NCBI GenBank assembly: GCA_031290105.1
Contig: JAITOD010000098.1
Span: forward strand, 1 to 36,135
DNA length: 36,135 bases
Reading direction: 5' to 3'
Origin: Oscillospiraceae bacterium
Lineage (GTDB): Bacteria; Bacillota; Clostridia; Oscillospirales; Acutalibacteraceae
Shown: positions 18,499 to 27,536 of the stretch, in pieces
How the letters are laid out: every line of letters starts with the position of its first letter
Numbering within the stretch: position 1 is the first letter of the stretch
Position numbers and translations under genes: made by a program
Notes under the pieces: model-generated
The model's database searches: none
The model's input: only the letters and a program-made list of their open reading frames with translations
What the model was told of the DNA's origin: nothing

Positions 18499-19974
18499 AT
18501 GACAGACCACTACAGCATTTCGCAGTACCCCGACGCACGGGCAGTCACAAAGCAGCTGGACGAGCTCATCGCTCAGCCGATTTGGGGCATTCGCCCGGAT
18601 TCACTGGCAAAGTATGAGGATGAGTACTACGGCAAAAAATGCGCCAAAAGCAAGGCGATGATCGACGACGCAAAGCAGATCATCCCCGGCGGCGTGCAGC
18701 ATAACCTTGCCTTCAACCACCCCTTCCCGCTGGTTTTCACCAAGGCTGAGGGCGCACGCCTTTACGACCTTGACGGCAACGAATATTACGACTTCCTCCA
18801 GGCGGGCGGTCCAACCGTGTTGGGCAGCAACCCTCCGGTTGTGCGCGAAAAAGTCATTGAGCTGCTCAACACCTGCGGACCGTCCACCGGGTTGTTCCAC
18901 GAGTTTGAGTACCGCCTTGCAAAAAAGATATCCGACTCCGTTCGCTCTGCCGAAATGTTCCGTATGCTTGGCTCCGGCACAGAGGCGTGCATGGCGGCAA
19001 TCCGCGTGGCACGCCTTGCAACCAAGCACAAGAACATAGTCAAAATGGGCGGCGCATACCACGGCTGGAGCGACCAGCTGGCTTACGGAATCCGCATTCC
19101 CGGCAGCAAGTGGACTCAGGCAAGCGGCGTGCCGATGTACGTTTTCCGCCACATTCAGGAGTTCTTCCCGAATGATTTGAACAACCTTGAGCATATCCTA
19201 AAGCGCAACCGCTTGCACGGCGGAACGGCGGCCGTCATTCTGGAGCCGATCGGACCCGAGAGCGGCACACGCCCTGTGGATAAGGATTTCTGCCGCGGCG
19301 CGGAGGAGCTTTGCCATCAGTACGGAGCTTTGCTGATTTTCGACGAGGTCGTCACAGGCTTCCGCATTGGTATGGGCGGCGCTCAGGGGTATTTCGGCGT
19401 GTCGCCTGACTTAACCGTGTTCGGCAAGGTTGTTGCGGGCGGATACCCCGGCGCGGGCGGTCTTGGCGGCAAGAGAGAATACATGAAGTACCTTGCGGCG
19501 GGCATTGCCGGCGGCGAAAAAATCAAGAAAGCGCTCATTGGCGGGACGATGGCGGCAAATCCGCTATCCTGCGTGGCGGGCTACTACACACTGGAGGAAA
19601 TCGACCGCACAGACGCCTGCGAGCGCTCAGGTCAAATGGGCGACAGGCTTACCGCGGGTCTGCAGGGGCTGGTTGATAAATACTCCCTGCCGTTTGTGGC
19701 GTTTAATCAGGGCAGCATTTGCCACTTCGAGACTGTGGGCACTATCCACTTTGCAATCGACTGGCACAAGCCGTGGAAAATCCCCGATGTGCTCAAGGCA
19801 ACCAGCGTACGCAAAAAAGCCATGGAGCACATGGGCGCGGCATATATGGCAGAGGGCTTGGTGACTCTGGCGGGCAGCCGCCTCTACACCAGCGCGGCAT
19901 ACACGGAAGAAATGATTGACGACGCTGTTGCATGCTTTGACAGAGTTATGGCGCATGTGACAAAGCTTGGCTGA
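18499..19974 (+). CDS. Class III PLP-dependent aminotransferase (glutamate-1-semialdehyde aminomutase-like)
   Basis: LGSGTEACMAAIRVARLAT, GAYHGWSDQ, LIFDEVVTGFR, PLP-lysine region VFGKVVAGGYPGAGGLGG. Confidence 0.9.
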   Translation: MTDHYSISQYPDARAVTKQLDELIAQPIWGIRPDSLAKYEDEYYGKKCAKSKAMIDDAKQIIPGGVQHNLAFNHPFPLVFTKAEGARLYDLDGNEYYDFLQAGGPTVLGSNPPVVREKVIELLNTCGPSTGLFHEFEYRLAKKISDSVRSAEMFRMLGSGTEACMAAIRVARLATKHKNIVKMGGAYHGWSDQLAYGIRIPGSKWTQASGVPMYVFRHIQEFFPNDLNNLEHILKRNRLHGGTAAVILEPIGPESGTRPVDKDFCRGAEELCHQYGALLIFDEVVTGFRIGMGGAQGYFGVSPDLTVFGKVVAGGYPGAGGLGGKREYMKYLAAGIAGGEKIKKALIGGTMAANPLSCVAGYYTLEEIDRTDACERSGQMGDRLTAGLQGLVDKYSLPFVAFNQGSICHFETVGTIHFAIDWHKPWKIPDVLKATSVRKKAMEHMGAAYMAEGLVTLAGSRLYTSAAYTEEMIDDAVACFDRVMAHVTKLG

Positions 19975-20006
19975 ATTTTCCCGCAGAATCCGGAGGAAAC
20001 ATATAA

Positions 20007-21215
20007 ATGAACATCAACGAAGCAAAACTCGCTGTAATTGCCGCCGGTCACCGCCTGAAAGAAACGGGACTGATTGCGCGCACCTGGGGCAATATTTCCG
20101 CGCGGGTTGACGACAAGCACTTCGTCATCACGCCCAGCGGAATGTCTTACGAGCGCCTGACGCCGGACGACATTGTTCTGGTGGAAACAGAAACACTCAG
20201 CTACGAAGGTGCGGTGAAGCCATCGAGTGAAAAGGGAATCCACGCCACCGTATACAAAAAACGCCCGGGCGCACAGTTTGTCATCCACACGCACCAGGCA
20301 GATGCGTCCATGGTCTGCGCGCTGCGTGCGGGGATTATGGATATTGCCCCGGATTCACGGGAGCGGTTCGGCTTGTGCGTGCCGCTGGCGGGGTATGGTC
20401 TGCCGGGCACGGGCAAGCTGCGCCGCGGCGTTGAAAAGGCTATGGACGAAACGGAGGGGCAAGCCGTCCTTATGGCGCACCACGGCGCGGTTGTTTGGGG
20501 CAAGGATTCGGACGACGCTTTCCAAACCGCCGCGGAGCTGGAACGGCTGTCGCGTCATGCGCTCTATGGGCAATATACGGCAGTGACAGGCGATGAAGTG
20601 CCCGAAACAGAGGGCGAGTTTGCGGACGCAATCGTTCGCACATTCAAAAAGGACTGGAATCCCGTTGACAACTACGCTTTCTTTTGCTGTGACAGCTACC
20701 GCGTTGAGGACAAACCCGCGTTTGTGATTTCCTATCCCGACGGTGACAAGGAATACTCGGTCTATATGGACGGCAAGGGCGAGCCGCCGGAAGCGTTGCT
20801 TTATCGTGCGATTTACCGTCACCGTTCGGATATCCGCGTGATTCGCGTTACGCGTGAGGCGGCAGTGATAGCCGTGTCGCTGCTTGGCGAGCCGCTGCGT
20901 CCTCAGCTGGACGATTTCGCGCAGCTGTTGGGCGAATCTGTCCATTGTGTGACGTATAACAACAAGGTGCCGCACTCAAGTGCCGCATGGTGCGTCAAAG
21001 CACTGGCCGGGCGCAACGCGCTGCTGCTCATGGGCGTGGGTGCGCTCTGCTGCGGCGCAAACGAGGACGACGCAGACGCCGCGCGCATGATACTTAACAA
21101 AGCATGCCGCACGCGTGGTGCATCGCTGCTGTTCAACACATACCGCGCCATACCAAAGCTGGAAGCAAAGCTCATGCGGTTTGTGTATTTGAAAAAATAC
21201 AGCAAAAAAGTATAA
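20007..21215 (+). CDS. Class II aldolase/adducin family protein with two tandem aldolase-like domains
   Basis: Domain 1 WGNISARVDDKHFVITPSGMSY, SSEKGIHATVYKKRPGAQFVIHTHQ, LMAHHGAV; domain 2 from ~20658 has the same layout without the histidines. Confidence 0.85.
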   Translation: MNINEAKLAVIAAGHRLKETGLIARTWGNISARVDDKHFVITPSGMSYERLTPDDIVLVETETLSYEGAVKPSSEKGIHATVYKKRPGAQFVIHTHQADASMVCALRAGIMDIAPDSRERFGLCVPLAGYGLPGTGKLRRGVEKAMDETEGQAVLMAHHGAVVWGKDSDDAFQTAAELERLSRHALYGQYTAVTGDEVPETEGEFADAIVRTFKKDWNPVDNYAFFCCDSYRVEDKPAFVISYPDGDKEYSVYMDGKGEPPEALLYRAIYRHRSDIRVIRVTREAAVIAVSLLGEPLRPQLDDFAQLLGESVHCVTYNNKVPHSSAAWCVKALAGRNALLLMGVGALCCGANEDDADAARMILNKACRTRGASLLFNTYRAIPKLEAKLMRFVYLKKYSKKV

Positions 21216-21277
21216 GCCCGTTAGGGATTGAACACCATCAAACCCAATGGATAAAGCAAACTTAGGAGGGCCTTATC

Positions 21278-21436
21278 ATGCAAAAGTACGTTTGTTCACT
21301 GTGCGGCTATGTCTATGACCCGGAGCTTGGCGACCCGGATTCCGGCGTACTGCCCGGCACTGCCTGGGAGAATGTGCCCGAAGACTGGGCGTGTCCGCTG
21401 TGCGGCGCGGGCAAGGCGGATTTTGAGGCGGAGTAG
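21278..21436 (+). CDS. Rubredoxin (52 aa, not in the ORF track)
   Basis: [52 protein letters not shown]: two CxxCG knuckles; RBS taggaggg. Confidence 0.96.
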   Translation: MQKYVCSLCGYVYDPELGDPDSGVLPGTAWENVPEDWACPLCGAGKADFEAE

Positions 21437-21555
21437 GCGCGCGAATTGTGGCGACTAAAAACAGGGCGGTAAATTTGCCGCTCTGTTGTTTTGGCGCACC
21501 ATATCCATGCACACTCAGGCGCAATCCGTAAGTGCTGTTCCTGTATTGATTTTGC

Positions 21556-22110
21556 TCATATTGCCGAGTCGCTCAACGCGCCGTCCGCCCCAGCAAGCAC
21601 GTCCTTGACGATGCCAACAGCGGCCTTGCGAACCGTGTGCACGCAAACCGCGTTGCTCTTTTTCTTGGGTTCGCTGTCCAACAGCTCTTCAATCACGGCA
21701 TTGAGCCAGTGTGCCGGTATTTTCTCCCCGCCGCTAACCCGCAGAAGCAGTACGGCCAACGCCCGGACCAACCGCGGCGCTTCATCGGCGTTCTCCGTGC
21801 TGCAGGAGAGTGCGGCAACGGCTCGCGCCACTGTGGATAAGCAGAATGTGCCGTCCATTTTCAGCGGGGAGTCGGTCTGCAAAAACGATGTTGCCGCGGC
21901 TTCCTCAGTGCTGCGTCCCAGGAGGATATCGCAGCTGACCGCATAAAATTGCGCCGCACGCAGAAGAAAATCCAGACTGCCCTCGCGTATCCCGCGCTCA
22001 TAATGTGAGAGCAGGGACTGCGAAATGCCAAGCTGAGCCGCAGCTTCGCGCTGACTTAGCTTGCGTTTTTTGCGCAGATGTACAAGACTTGCGGCAAGGG
22101 CATTGGACAT
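21556..22110 (-). CDS. XRE-family HTH transcriptional regulator
   Basis: LRKKRKLSQREAAAQLGISQSLLSHYERGIREGSLDFLLRAAQFY. Confidence 0.88.
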   Translation of the reverse strand: MSNALAASLVHLRKKRKLSQREAAAQLGISQSLLSHYERGIREGSLDFLLRAAQFYAVSCDILLGRSTEEAAATSFLQTDSPLKMDGTFCLSTVARAVAALSCSTENADEAPRLVRALAVLLLRVSGGEKIPAHWLNAVIEELLDSEPKKKSNAVCVHTVRKAAVGIVKDVLAGADGALSDSAI

Positions 22111-22145
22111 TTTGTATTATCCTTCCATATGTAAGACCCTGCAAT

Positions 22146-22169
22146 AAAAAAACGCCCACCCGACTGGGC
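22146..22169 (-). terminator. Intrinsic terminator downstream of the 5S rRNA
   Basis: Minus strand GCCCA-gtcggg-TGGGC-G-TTTTTTT. Confidence 0.8.
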
Positions 22170-22184
22170 AAGCATTTTTCTTAG

Positions 22185-22302
<118 letters not shown>

Positions 22303-22343
22303 CTCAACGCGCTTCACACGTGACCGCGCTGACAACGTTACAT

Positions 22344-22372
22344 AGTATATCAGTTTGCGCGAGGCTTGTCAA
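22344..22372 (-). promoter_or_regulatory. Sigma-A promoter for the 5S rRNA
   Basis: Minus strand TTGACA-17 bp-TATACT, about 35 nt upstream of mature 5S. Confidence 0.85.
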
Positions 22373-22513
22373 GCGTTTGGTGTGGATTTTGTGAAAATCG
22401 GCGTTTTGCATATTCACAACGGATTAATCGGAATAAAATTAGTTAAAATCATGGACCGCAAGTAAACAAATTTACTGCCAAGGATTTTCTTCAAGTGCCG
22501 TAAGCATCCAAAC

Positions 22514-23185
22514 TCACGCCGTCAATTTGCCGCGCAGCAGCATCAGCAAAGCCTTCTCGCGCCGCGAAATCTGAACCTGCGTCATGCCCAAAAGCGCGGC
22601 GGTGCGGCTTTGGGTGAAGCCCTTATAGTAGCGCAAAATCAGCAAATCGCGGTCGCGCTCGCAAAAGCCGTCAAGCTCTTGGTGCAGGGCAATGCTGTCC
22701 GTGATTTGCTCGTCCGGCGCGTTGACCGGTATTTCCAGTATGCGCTCTTCACCGTCCGCGCCCGTTGAATATATTGGAACAGTGGGCGAAAAAACGCCCA
22801 GCAGCTCAGCTGTTTGCGCGCAGTCAATACCAAGCCGTGTGGCCAGCAAATGCAGCGGCGGCTCGCGCCCCAGTTCTTCCGTCAACGCGGACTGAACGCG
22901 CAGTGCCTCACGAGCCCTCTCGCGCATTGCACGCCCGATTTTCACCGCCCCGCCCTCGCGGAACAGCATACGTATTTCGCCCAAAATCACAGGCACAGCG
23001 TAGGTTGAGAACGCAAATCCGCGCTCCGGCTCAAACCTGTCCGCCGCCTTAATCAGCCCCACGCAGCCCGCCTGGAACAGGTCGTCGTATTCCGTCCCGC
23101 GCCCGCGGAAACGGTTGGCGCAGGTGTGGACAAGGCTCAGGTTGTCCTCAACAATGCGGTTGCGGGTTGAACGCTCAAGCGGCAT
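22514..23185 (-). CDS. sigF: RNA polymerase sporulation sigma factor SigF
   Basis: Sigma-70 region 2 DDLFQAGCVGLIKAADRFEPERGFAFSTYAVPVILGEIRMLFRE; region 4 SRTAALLGMTQVQISRREK; located after spoIIAB. Start revised to 23185. Confidence 0.93.
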   Translation of the reverse strand: MPLERSTRNRIVEDNLSLVHTCANRFRGRGTEYDDLFQAGCVGLIKAADRFEPERGFAFSTYAVPVILGEIRMLFREGGAVKIGRAMRERAREALRVQSALTEELGREPPLHLLATRLGIDCAQTAELLGVFSPTVPIYSTGADGEERILEIPVNAPDEQITDSIALHQELDGFCERDRDLLILRYYKGFTQSRTAALLGMTQVQISRREKALLMLLRGKLTA

Positions 23186-23269
23186 ATAGCAACTCCAATA
23201 CGGGCACAAAGCCGCAGTATGTAATGCGGCGGCAAACAGAAAATCCGGCCGGCGAAACTATGCTTGCCC

Positions 23270-23719
23270 CTACGCCGCAGATTTATTGTGTTCCCGCCCC
23301 TGTATTTGTTTTTCCAGCGTCACAGAAGTGCCGCGCCCGTATGTGCTGCGAACGCGAACCTTGTCGCAAAAGCTCTCCATCACGGCAAAGCCAAGCCCCG
23401 CGCGTTCCCCGCCGACTGACGACCACAGCGGCTCAAGCGCCTGCTTCACGTCCGGGATTCCGCAGCCGCGGTCGCGGATTCTCACGCGTACCAGCCCCGT
23501 TTCAAACAGCTGCGTGTGTATGTTAATCCTGCCGACTCTGTCAGCATAGGCGTGCACAATGCAGTTAGTCACAGCCTCGCTCAACGCGGTTTTCAGATCG
23601 CTGATTTCCTCCACCGTGGGGTCAAGCTGCGCGGCAAAGGCGGACACCGCCACGCGCACGTAGCTTTCGTTTACGCTGCGGCTATCCACCGTCATGCGCA
23701 TTTCGTTCAATGGGGTCAT
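23270..23719 (-). CDS. spoIIAB: Anti-sigma F factor SpoIIAB
   Basis: HATPase motifs DLKTALSEAVTNCIVHAY, DRGCGIPD, AGLGFAVMESFCD; operon context. Confidence 0.94.
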   Translation of the reverse strand: MTPLNEMRMTVDSRSVNESYVRVAVSAFAAQLDPTVEEISDLKTALSEAVTNCIVHAYADRVGRINIHTQLFETGLVRVRIRDRGCGIPDVKQALEPLWSSVGGERAGLGFAVMESFCDKVRVRSTYGRGTSVTLEKQIQGREHNKSAA

Positions 23720-23745
23720 GGTTAATTCTCCTTATGTGTTTATAG

Positions 23746-24075
23746 TCACGCATTCAAGCGTTGTTCCTTAAGCGTAAGCCGGGCAAGCTTTTCCAGACCG
23801 GCAAGGCGCATCAGACGGTAATACCTTTCGTTGAGGTTGACAACCTGCACGCGGCTGCCCAACTCACGCGCAAGACGGTAACGCCCCATAACAAGCCCTA
23901 TCGCGGAGCTGTCTATGAACGTAACCTGCGAAAAATCCAGGCGCAGGAGCGGCGGCTTGTGTTTGTTCAGCGCATCGTCGATTGCCTTGCGCATACCCGA
24001 GGCGCTGTGGTGGTCAATCTCGCCGCGCAGGAGTGCGGTGACGCTGATGGGGGTGAGGATGATATCAGGCGGCAT
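23746..24075 (-). CDS. spoIIAA: Anti-sigma F factor antagonist SpoIIAA
   Basis: STAS domain with phosphorylatable-Ser motif FIDSSAIGLVMGRYR; GEIDHHSA; operon context. Confidence 0.94.
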   Translation of the reverse strand: MPPDIILTPISVTALLRGEIDHHSASGMRKAIDDALNKHKPPLLRLDFSQVTFIDSSAIGLVMGRYRLARELGSRVQVVNLNERYYRLMRLAGLEKLARLTLKEQRLNA

Positions 24076-24432
24076 GGTTAAGTAACTCCCTTATATAAGT
24101 ATTGCGCGTAAGGTGCCGAAATATGCGGGATGAGGGTAAGATTGCGTCTAAAACCAAAAGTCCGGCGTCCGCTGTCTATAATACCCGCTTGTCCAAGGGA
24201 AAAATGTCGCTTTTGTGCGTGCGGAAAATTTTTGCAGGCAGGATTGAAAATGAGTGCTTTGTGCGCTGTAAAGCCATGAAATATAAAATTCTTGTAAATT
24301 GTTGCCGAAAGCACTTGCATTTCTTTGGCATTTTTGCTAAAATACTTACGTACTTTTTGGTGGCTTTGCCGAATAGTGCGCAAAAGCAGAATACCAGTGA
24401 CAAATAATTACACAAGAACGGGAGTTAATGCC

Positions 24433-25503
24433 ATGTCCAGCAGAGTATTCCAGAATTTGGTGCATCAACTGCGTGACGCCACCGGGCGCACCATCGGCGT
24501 GGTGGACGATGGCGGCATTGTCATCTCGTGCAGTGAGTTAGGCAGAATCGGTGAGGCGGTGCCCGGCACTGCCGCGCTGCAGAGCGCTGTTACCGCCGCC
24601 CCATTTGAGGGAGCAACATACCAGGGCTTTGGCGGGGGTTACACCGTTTTTGTGGAGGGCGTTGACGAAAGTGCCCGCCTGACGGTGCAAATCTGCGCGG
24701 TTGCGCTGGACAACGCCAAGCAATATCACGACGAGAAATTCGACCGCGGACAGTTCATCAAAAACGTGCTGATGGATAACGTCCTGCCGGGCGATCTGTT
24801 TCTGCGCTCCCGCGAGCTGCGTTTTGACGGCGAAACAGAGCGCGTGGTGCTGCTAATCCGCCTGAATAATCACGTGGAAACCAATGCCCTTGCAATGGTT
24901 CACAGCCTTTTCCCGGATATTGACACGGATTTTGTTGTTAACCTCAGTGAGAACGACATTGCCGTCGTCAAGGAAATCCGCCATCCGATTGTTCCGAACG
25001 ACCTGGAAAAATTAGCCAGAGCAATTTCCGACTACCTTGGCACGGAGCTTTACGCCACGCCGTACATAGGCATTGGAACTGTGGTTACAACCATTAAGGA
25101 GCTCATCCGCTCCTTTAAGGAAGCACAGATTTCCTTGGAAGTCGCCAAGATTTTCGACCAAGAAAAAACCATTATCCGCTATGAGGCGCTGGGCATTGCC
25201 CGCCTGATTTATCAGTTGCCGCTGACGCTGTGCAATATGTTCCTCAACGAGGTCTTCAAGAAGGGCTCTATCGACAGCCTGGACATGGAAACCAACTTCA
25301 CAATCCTGCGCTTTTTCGAAAACAACCTCAACGTTTCCGAAACCTCGCGCAAGCTGTTTGTGCACCGCAATACGCTGGTCTATCGCTTGGAGAAAATCAA
25401 GAAGCTCACCGGGCTTGACCTGCGCGAATTCGACGACGCCATCGTCTTCAAGGTAGCGCTCATGGTCAAAAAGTACCTTGACGAAAGACCGATGCTCTAC
25501 TAG
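24433..25503 (+). CDS. CdaR/PucR-family transcriptional regulator
   Basis: C-terminal HTH FFENNLNVSETSRKLFVHRNTLVYRLEKIKKLTGLDLREFDDAIVFKVAL; start revised to MSSRVF. Confidence 0.88.
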   Translation: MSSRVFQNLVHQLRDATGRTIGVVDDGGIVISCSELGRIGEAVPGTAALQSAVTAAPFEGATYQGFGGGYTVFVEGVDESARLTVQICAVALDNAKQYHDEKFDRGQFIKNVLMDNVLPGDLFLRSRELRFDGETERVVLLIRLNNHVETNALAMVHSLFPDIDTDFVVNLSENDIAVVKEIRHPIVPNDLEKLARAISDYLGTELYATPYIGIGTVVTTIKELIRSFKEAQISLEVAKIFDQEKTIIRYEALGIARLIYQLPLTLCNMFLNEVFKKGSIDSLDMETNFTILRFFENNLNVSETSRKLFVHRNTLVYRLEKIKKLTGLDLREFDDAIVFKVALMVKKYLDERPMLY

Positions 25504-25512
25504 CTTTTAGGC

Positions 25513-25533
25513 TTCAGATATCAGATGTTAGAT
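25513..25533. repeat. Heptamer micro-repeat TTCAGAT ATCAGAT GTTAGAT
   Basis: Three 7-mers in register. Confidence 0.6.
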
Positions 25534-25628
25534 TATGGGAATATCGGACTTTTGGGAAAGTCCGGTTATATATTGCGTACGCGTTCATGATTTCATCAAG
25601 AGAAATTTAGACTATCGTACAGGAAAAT

Positions 25629-25642
25629 TTACAAATTTGTAA
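25629..25642. promoter_or_regulatory. Perfect 14-bp palindrome upstream of ftsE
   Basis: TTACAAATTTGTAA, just upstream of TATAAT. Confidence 0.45.
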
Positions 25643-25701
25643 GAATTGGGGTGTATAATAATAAAACAGCGCATGTTGGATAATGGGGGAGAATTATCGA
25701 A

Positions 25702-26565
25702 ATGATACATATAGACGGCGTTAGCAAAACCTTTGTTGATGGCGACCGTACGGTTCACGCCATTCAGAATTTGTCACTGCATGTTAAGCGGGGCGAGTTC
25801 GTGTTTGTTGTGGGCCGGAACACCAGCGGCAAGAGCACACTTTTTAACCTGATTACCCGCGAACTTAAGCCCGACGATGGTACGCTGACAGTGGACGGCA
25901 CCGAGCTTGGCAGAATCCGCGAGAAGGATCTGCCGTATTACCGGCGCAAAATCGGTGTGGTCTTTCAGGATTTTCGCCTTCTGCCAAACATGGGTGTGTT
26001 TGACAATGTGGCATATGCCATGCGAGTAATCCACAGCCACAGCGAGAAGGAAATCCGCAAGCGCGTGGCTTACGTGCTCAATTTGGTTGGGCTTGCGCAG
26101 GAAAAATCCCGCGCGTCAATCCATCAGCTCTCCGGCGGCGAAAGGCAGCGCGTCGCCATAGCCCGCGCAATGGTCAACAACCCCAAGGTTCTGTTGGCGG
26201 ACGAACCTACCGGGAATATTGACCCCGAAATGAAGGTAGAGATTTTTCGCCTGATGCGCGGAATAAGCGCACAGCAAGGCACAACCGTGCTTATGGTCAC
26301 TCACGACCACGATTTGGTCAAGCAGTTCACCGGGCGCGTTGTAACACTCGAGGGCGGCAAGCTGGCGGGCGATAAGGTCTATCGTGTGCCGCTGGCGCGG
26401 ATACCGGCAACTGTTTTTCCGGCCGCCGCAAAACTGCTTTTGCCCGGCGATGAACGCGCTTCCGCTCAGACGGCGGGGCACGGCGAAGCGCCGCAGAGCG
26501 AGGAAATCGGGCGGCTGAACAATCTGCTGTCCATCCTTAATAACCGCTACGGTGCGAGCGCATGA
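25702..26565 (+). CDS. ftsE: Cell division ATP-binding protein FtsE
   Basis: Walker A VVGRNTSGKSTLF, VFQDFRLLPNMGVFDNVAYAM, LSGGERQRVAIARAMVNNPKVLLADEPTGNID; followed by ftsX with ATGA overlap. Confidence 0.95.
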   Translation: MIHIDGVSKTFVDGDRTVHAIQNLSLHVKRGEFVFVVGRNTSGKSTLFNLITRELKPDDGTLTVDGTELGRIREKDLPYYRRKIGVVFQDFRLLPNMGVFDNVAYAMRVIHSHSEKEIRKRVAYVLNLVGLAQEKSRASIHQLSGGERQRVAIARAMVNNPKVLLADEPTGNIDPEMKVEIFRLMRGISAQQGTTVLMVTHDHDLVKQFTGRVVTLEGGKLAGDKVYRVPLARIPATVFPAAAKLLLPGDERASAQTAGHGEAPQSEEIGRLNNLLSILNNRYGASA

Positions 26566-27536
26566 AGCTGCCTGATTGCAAAAAAAACAGGCCCCTGCGC
26601 GAGGATACCGCAGGGCGGCTTAACATCGGCTACCTCATCAGCCAGGGGCTGAAGAACCGGCGGCGCAACCGCAGCGGAGCGGTTTCATCGTCGGCGGTGC
26701 TTTTTGTGTGCCTGCTGCTATTGGGCAGCGCGTACCTTTTTGCGGCAAATATCATTAACATTCTGGACGTTGTGCAGGGCGAGAACGTCATTATGGTTTT
26801 TGCGCGTTATGATGCAAGCAAGCTTCAGGTTGATGCGCTGGGCAGGCAAATCTCCGCTATGGAAAACGTGGAGGATGTGCAGTTCATATCAAAAGAAGAG
26901 GCGCTCAAACAACAGCTGGCATTGCTGAAGGGTTCGGCGTCTGCGGCGCTGGCGGATAATCTGCCGGAAAACCCTCTGCCTGACGCATATTGCGTTACGG
27001 TGCGCAATATGGAAGCTTTTGCCTCAACTGCGGACTCGCTGAAGGGTCTGCAAAACGTGGAGAATATCCGTGAAAACCGCGAGCTTGCCGCACAGCTGAC
27101 CGGGCTGAGCAAAACCGCGGGCGCGGCGGGGCTTGGCGTGGTGCTGATATTGGCGTTCGGTTCACTGCTGGTGGTTATGAATACCACGCGCCTGAGTATG
27201 CAAAAAAGTGAGGACGCAATCAAAATAATGCGCGTTGTGGGCAGCACGGAGCGCGACATCCGCATCCCCTTCCTTGTGGAGGGTATAGCCAACGGGCTGG
27301 TTGCCGGAGTGCTGGCGTTTGGCGTGGTGTGGGGACTTTATGCCGCCGCGATTGCCTATTTGCAGCCAATGATAAGCGTATTTTTTGCCGGGCAATTCCT
27401 GCCGTTCGGGCGCTTTGTTCTGCCGCTGATTGGGGCGTATTTGCTTGTTGGCTTGGCAACGGGCGTTTTGGGTTGCCGCTTTTCTGTCCGCAATTATTTC
27501 CGTGAGAAAGGCAAGGTGGTTGAAATTGTGCCGTAA
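26562..27536 (+). CDS. ftsX: Cell division protein FtsX (permease-like)
   Basis: Single N-terminal TM, extracellular domain (VEDVQFISKEEAL), C-terminal TM region (NTTRLSMQKSEDAIKIMRVVGSTERDIRIPFLVEGIANGLVAG). Confidence 0.94.
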   Translation: MKLPDCKKNRPLREDTAGRLNIGYLISQGLKNRRRNRSGAVSSSAVLFVCLLLLGSAYLFAANIINILDVVQGENVIMVFARYDASKLQVDALGRQISAMENVEDVQFISKEEALKQQLALLKGSASAALADNLPENPLPDAYCVTVRNMEAFASTADSLKGLQNVENIRENRELAAQLTGLSKTAGAAGLGVVLILAFGSLLVVMNTTRLSMQKSEDAIKIMRVVGSTERDIRIPFLVEGIANGLVAGVLAFGVVWGLYAAAIAYLQPMISVFFAGQFLPFGRFVLPLIGAYLLVGLATGVLGCRFSVRNYFREKGKVVEIVP

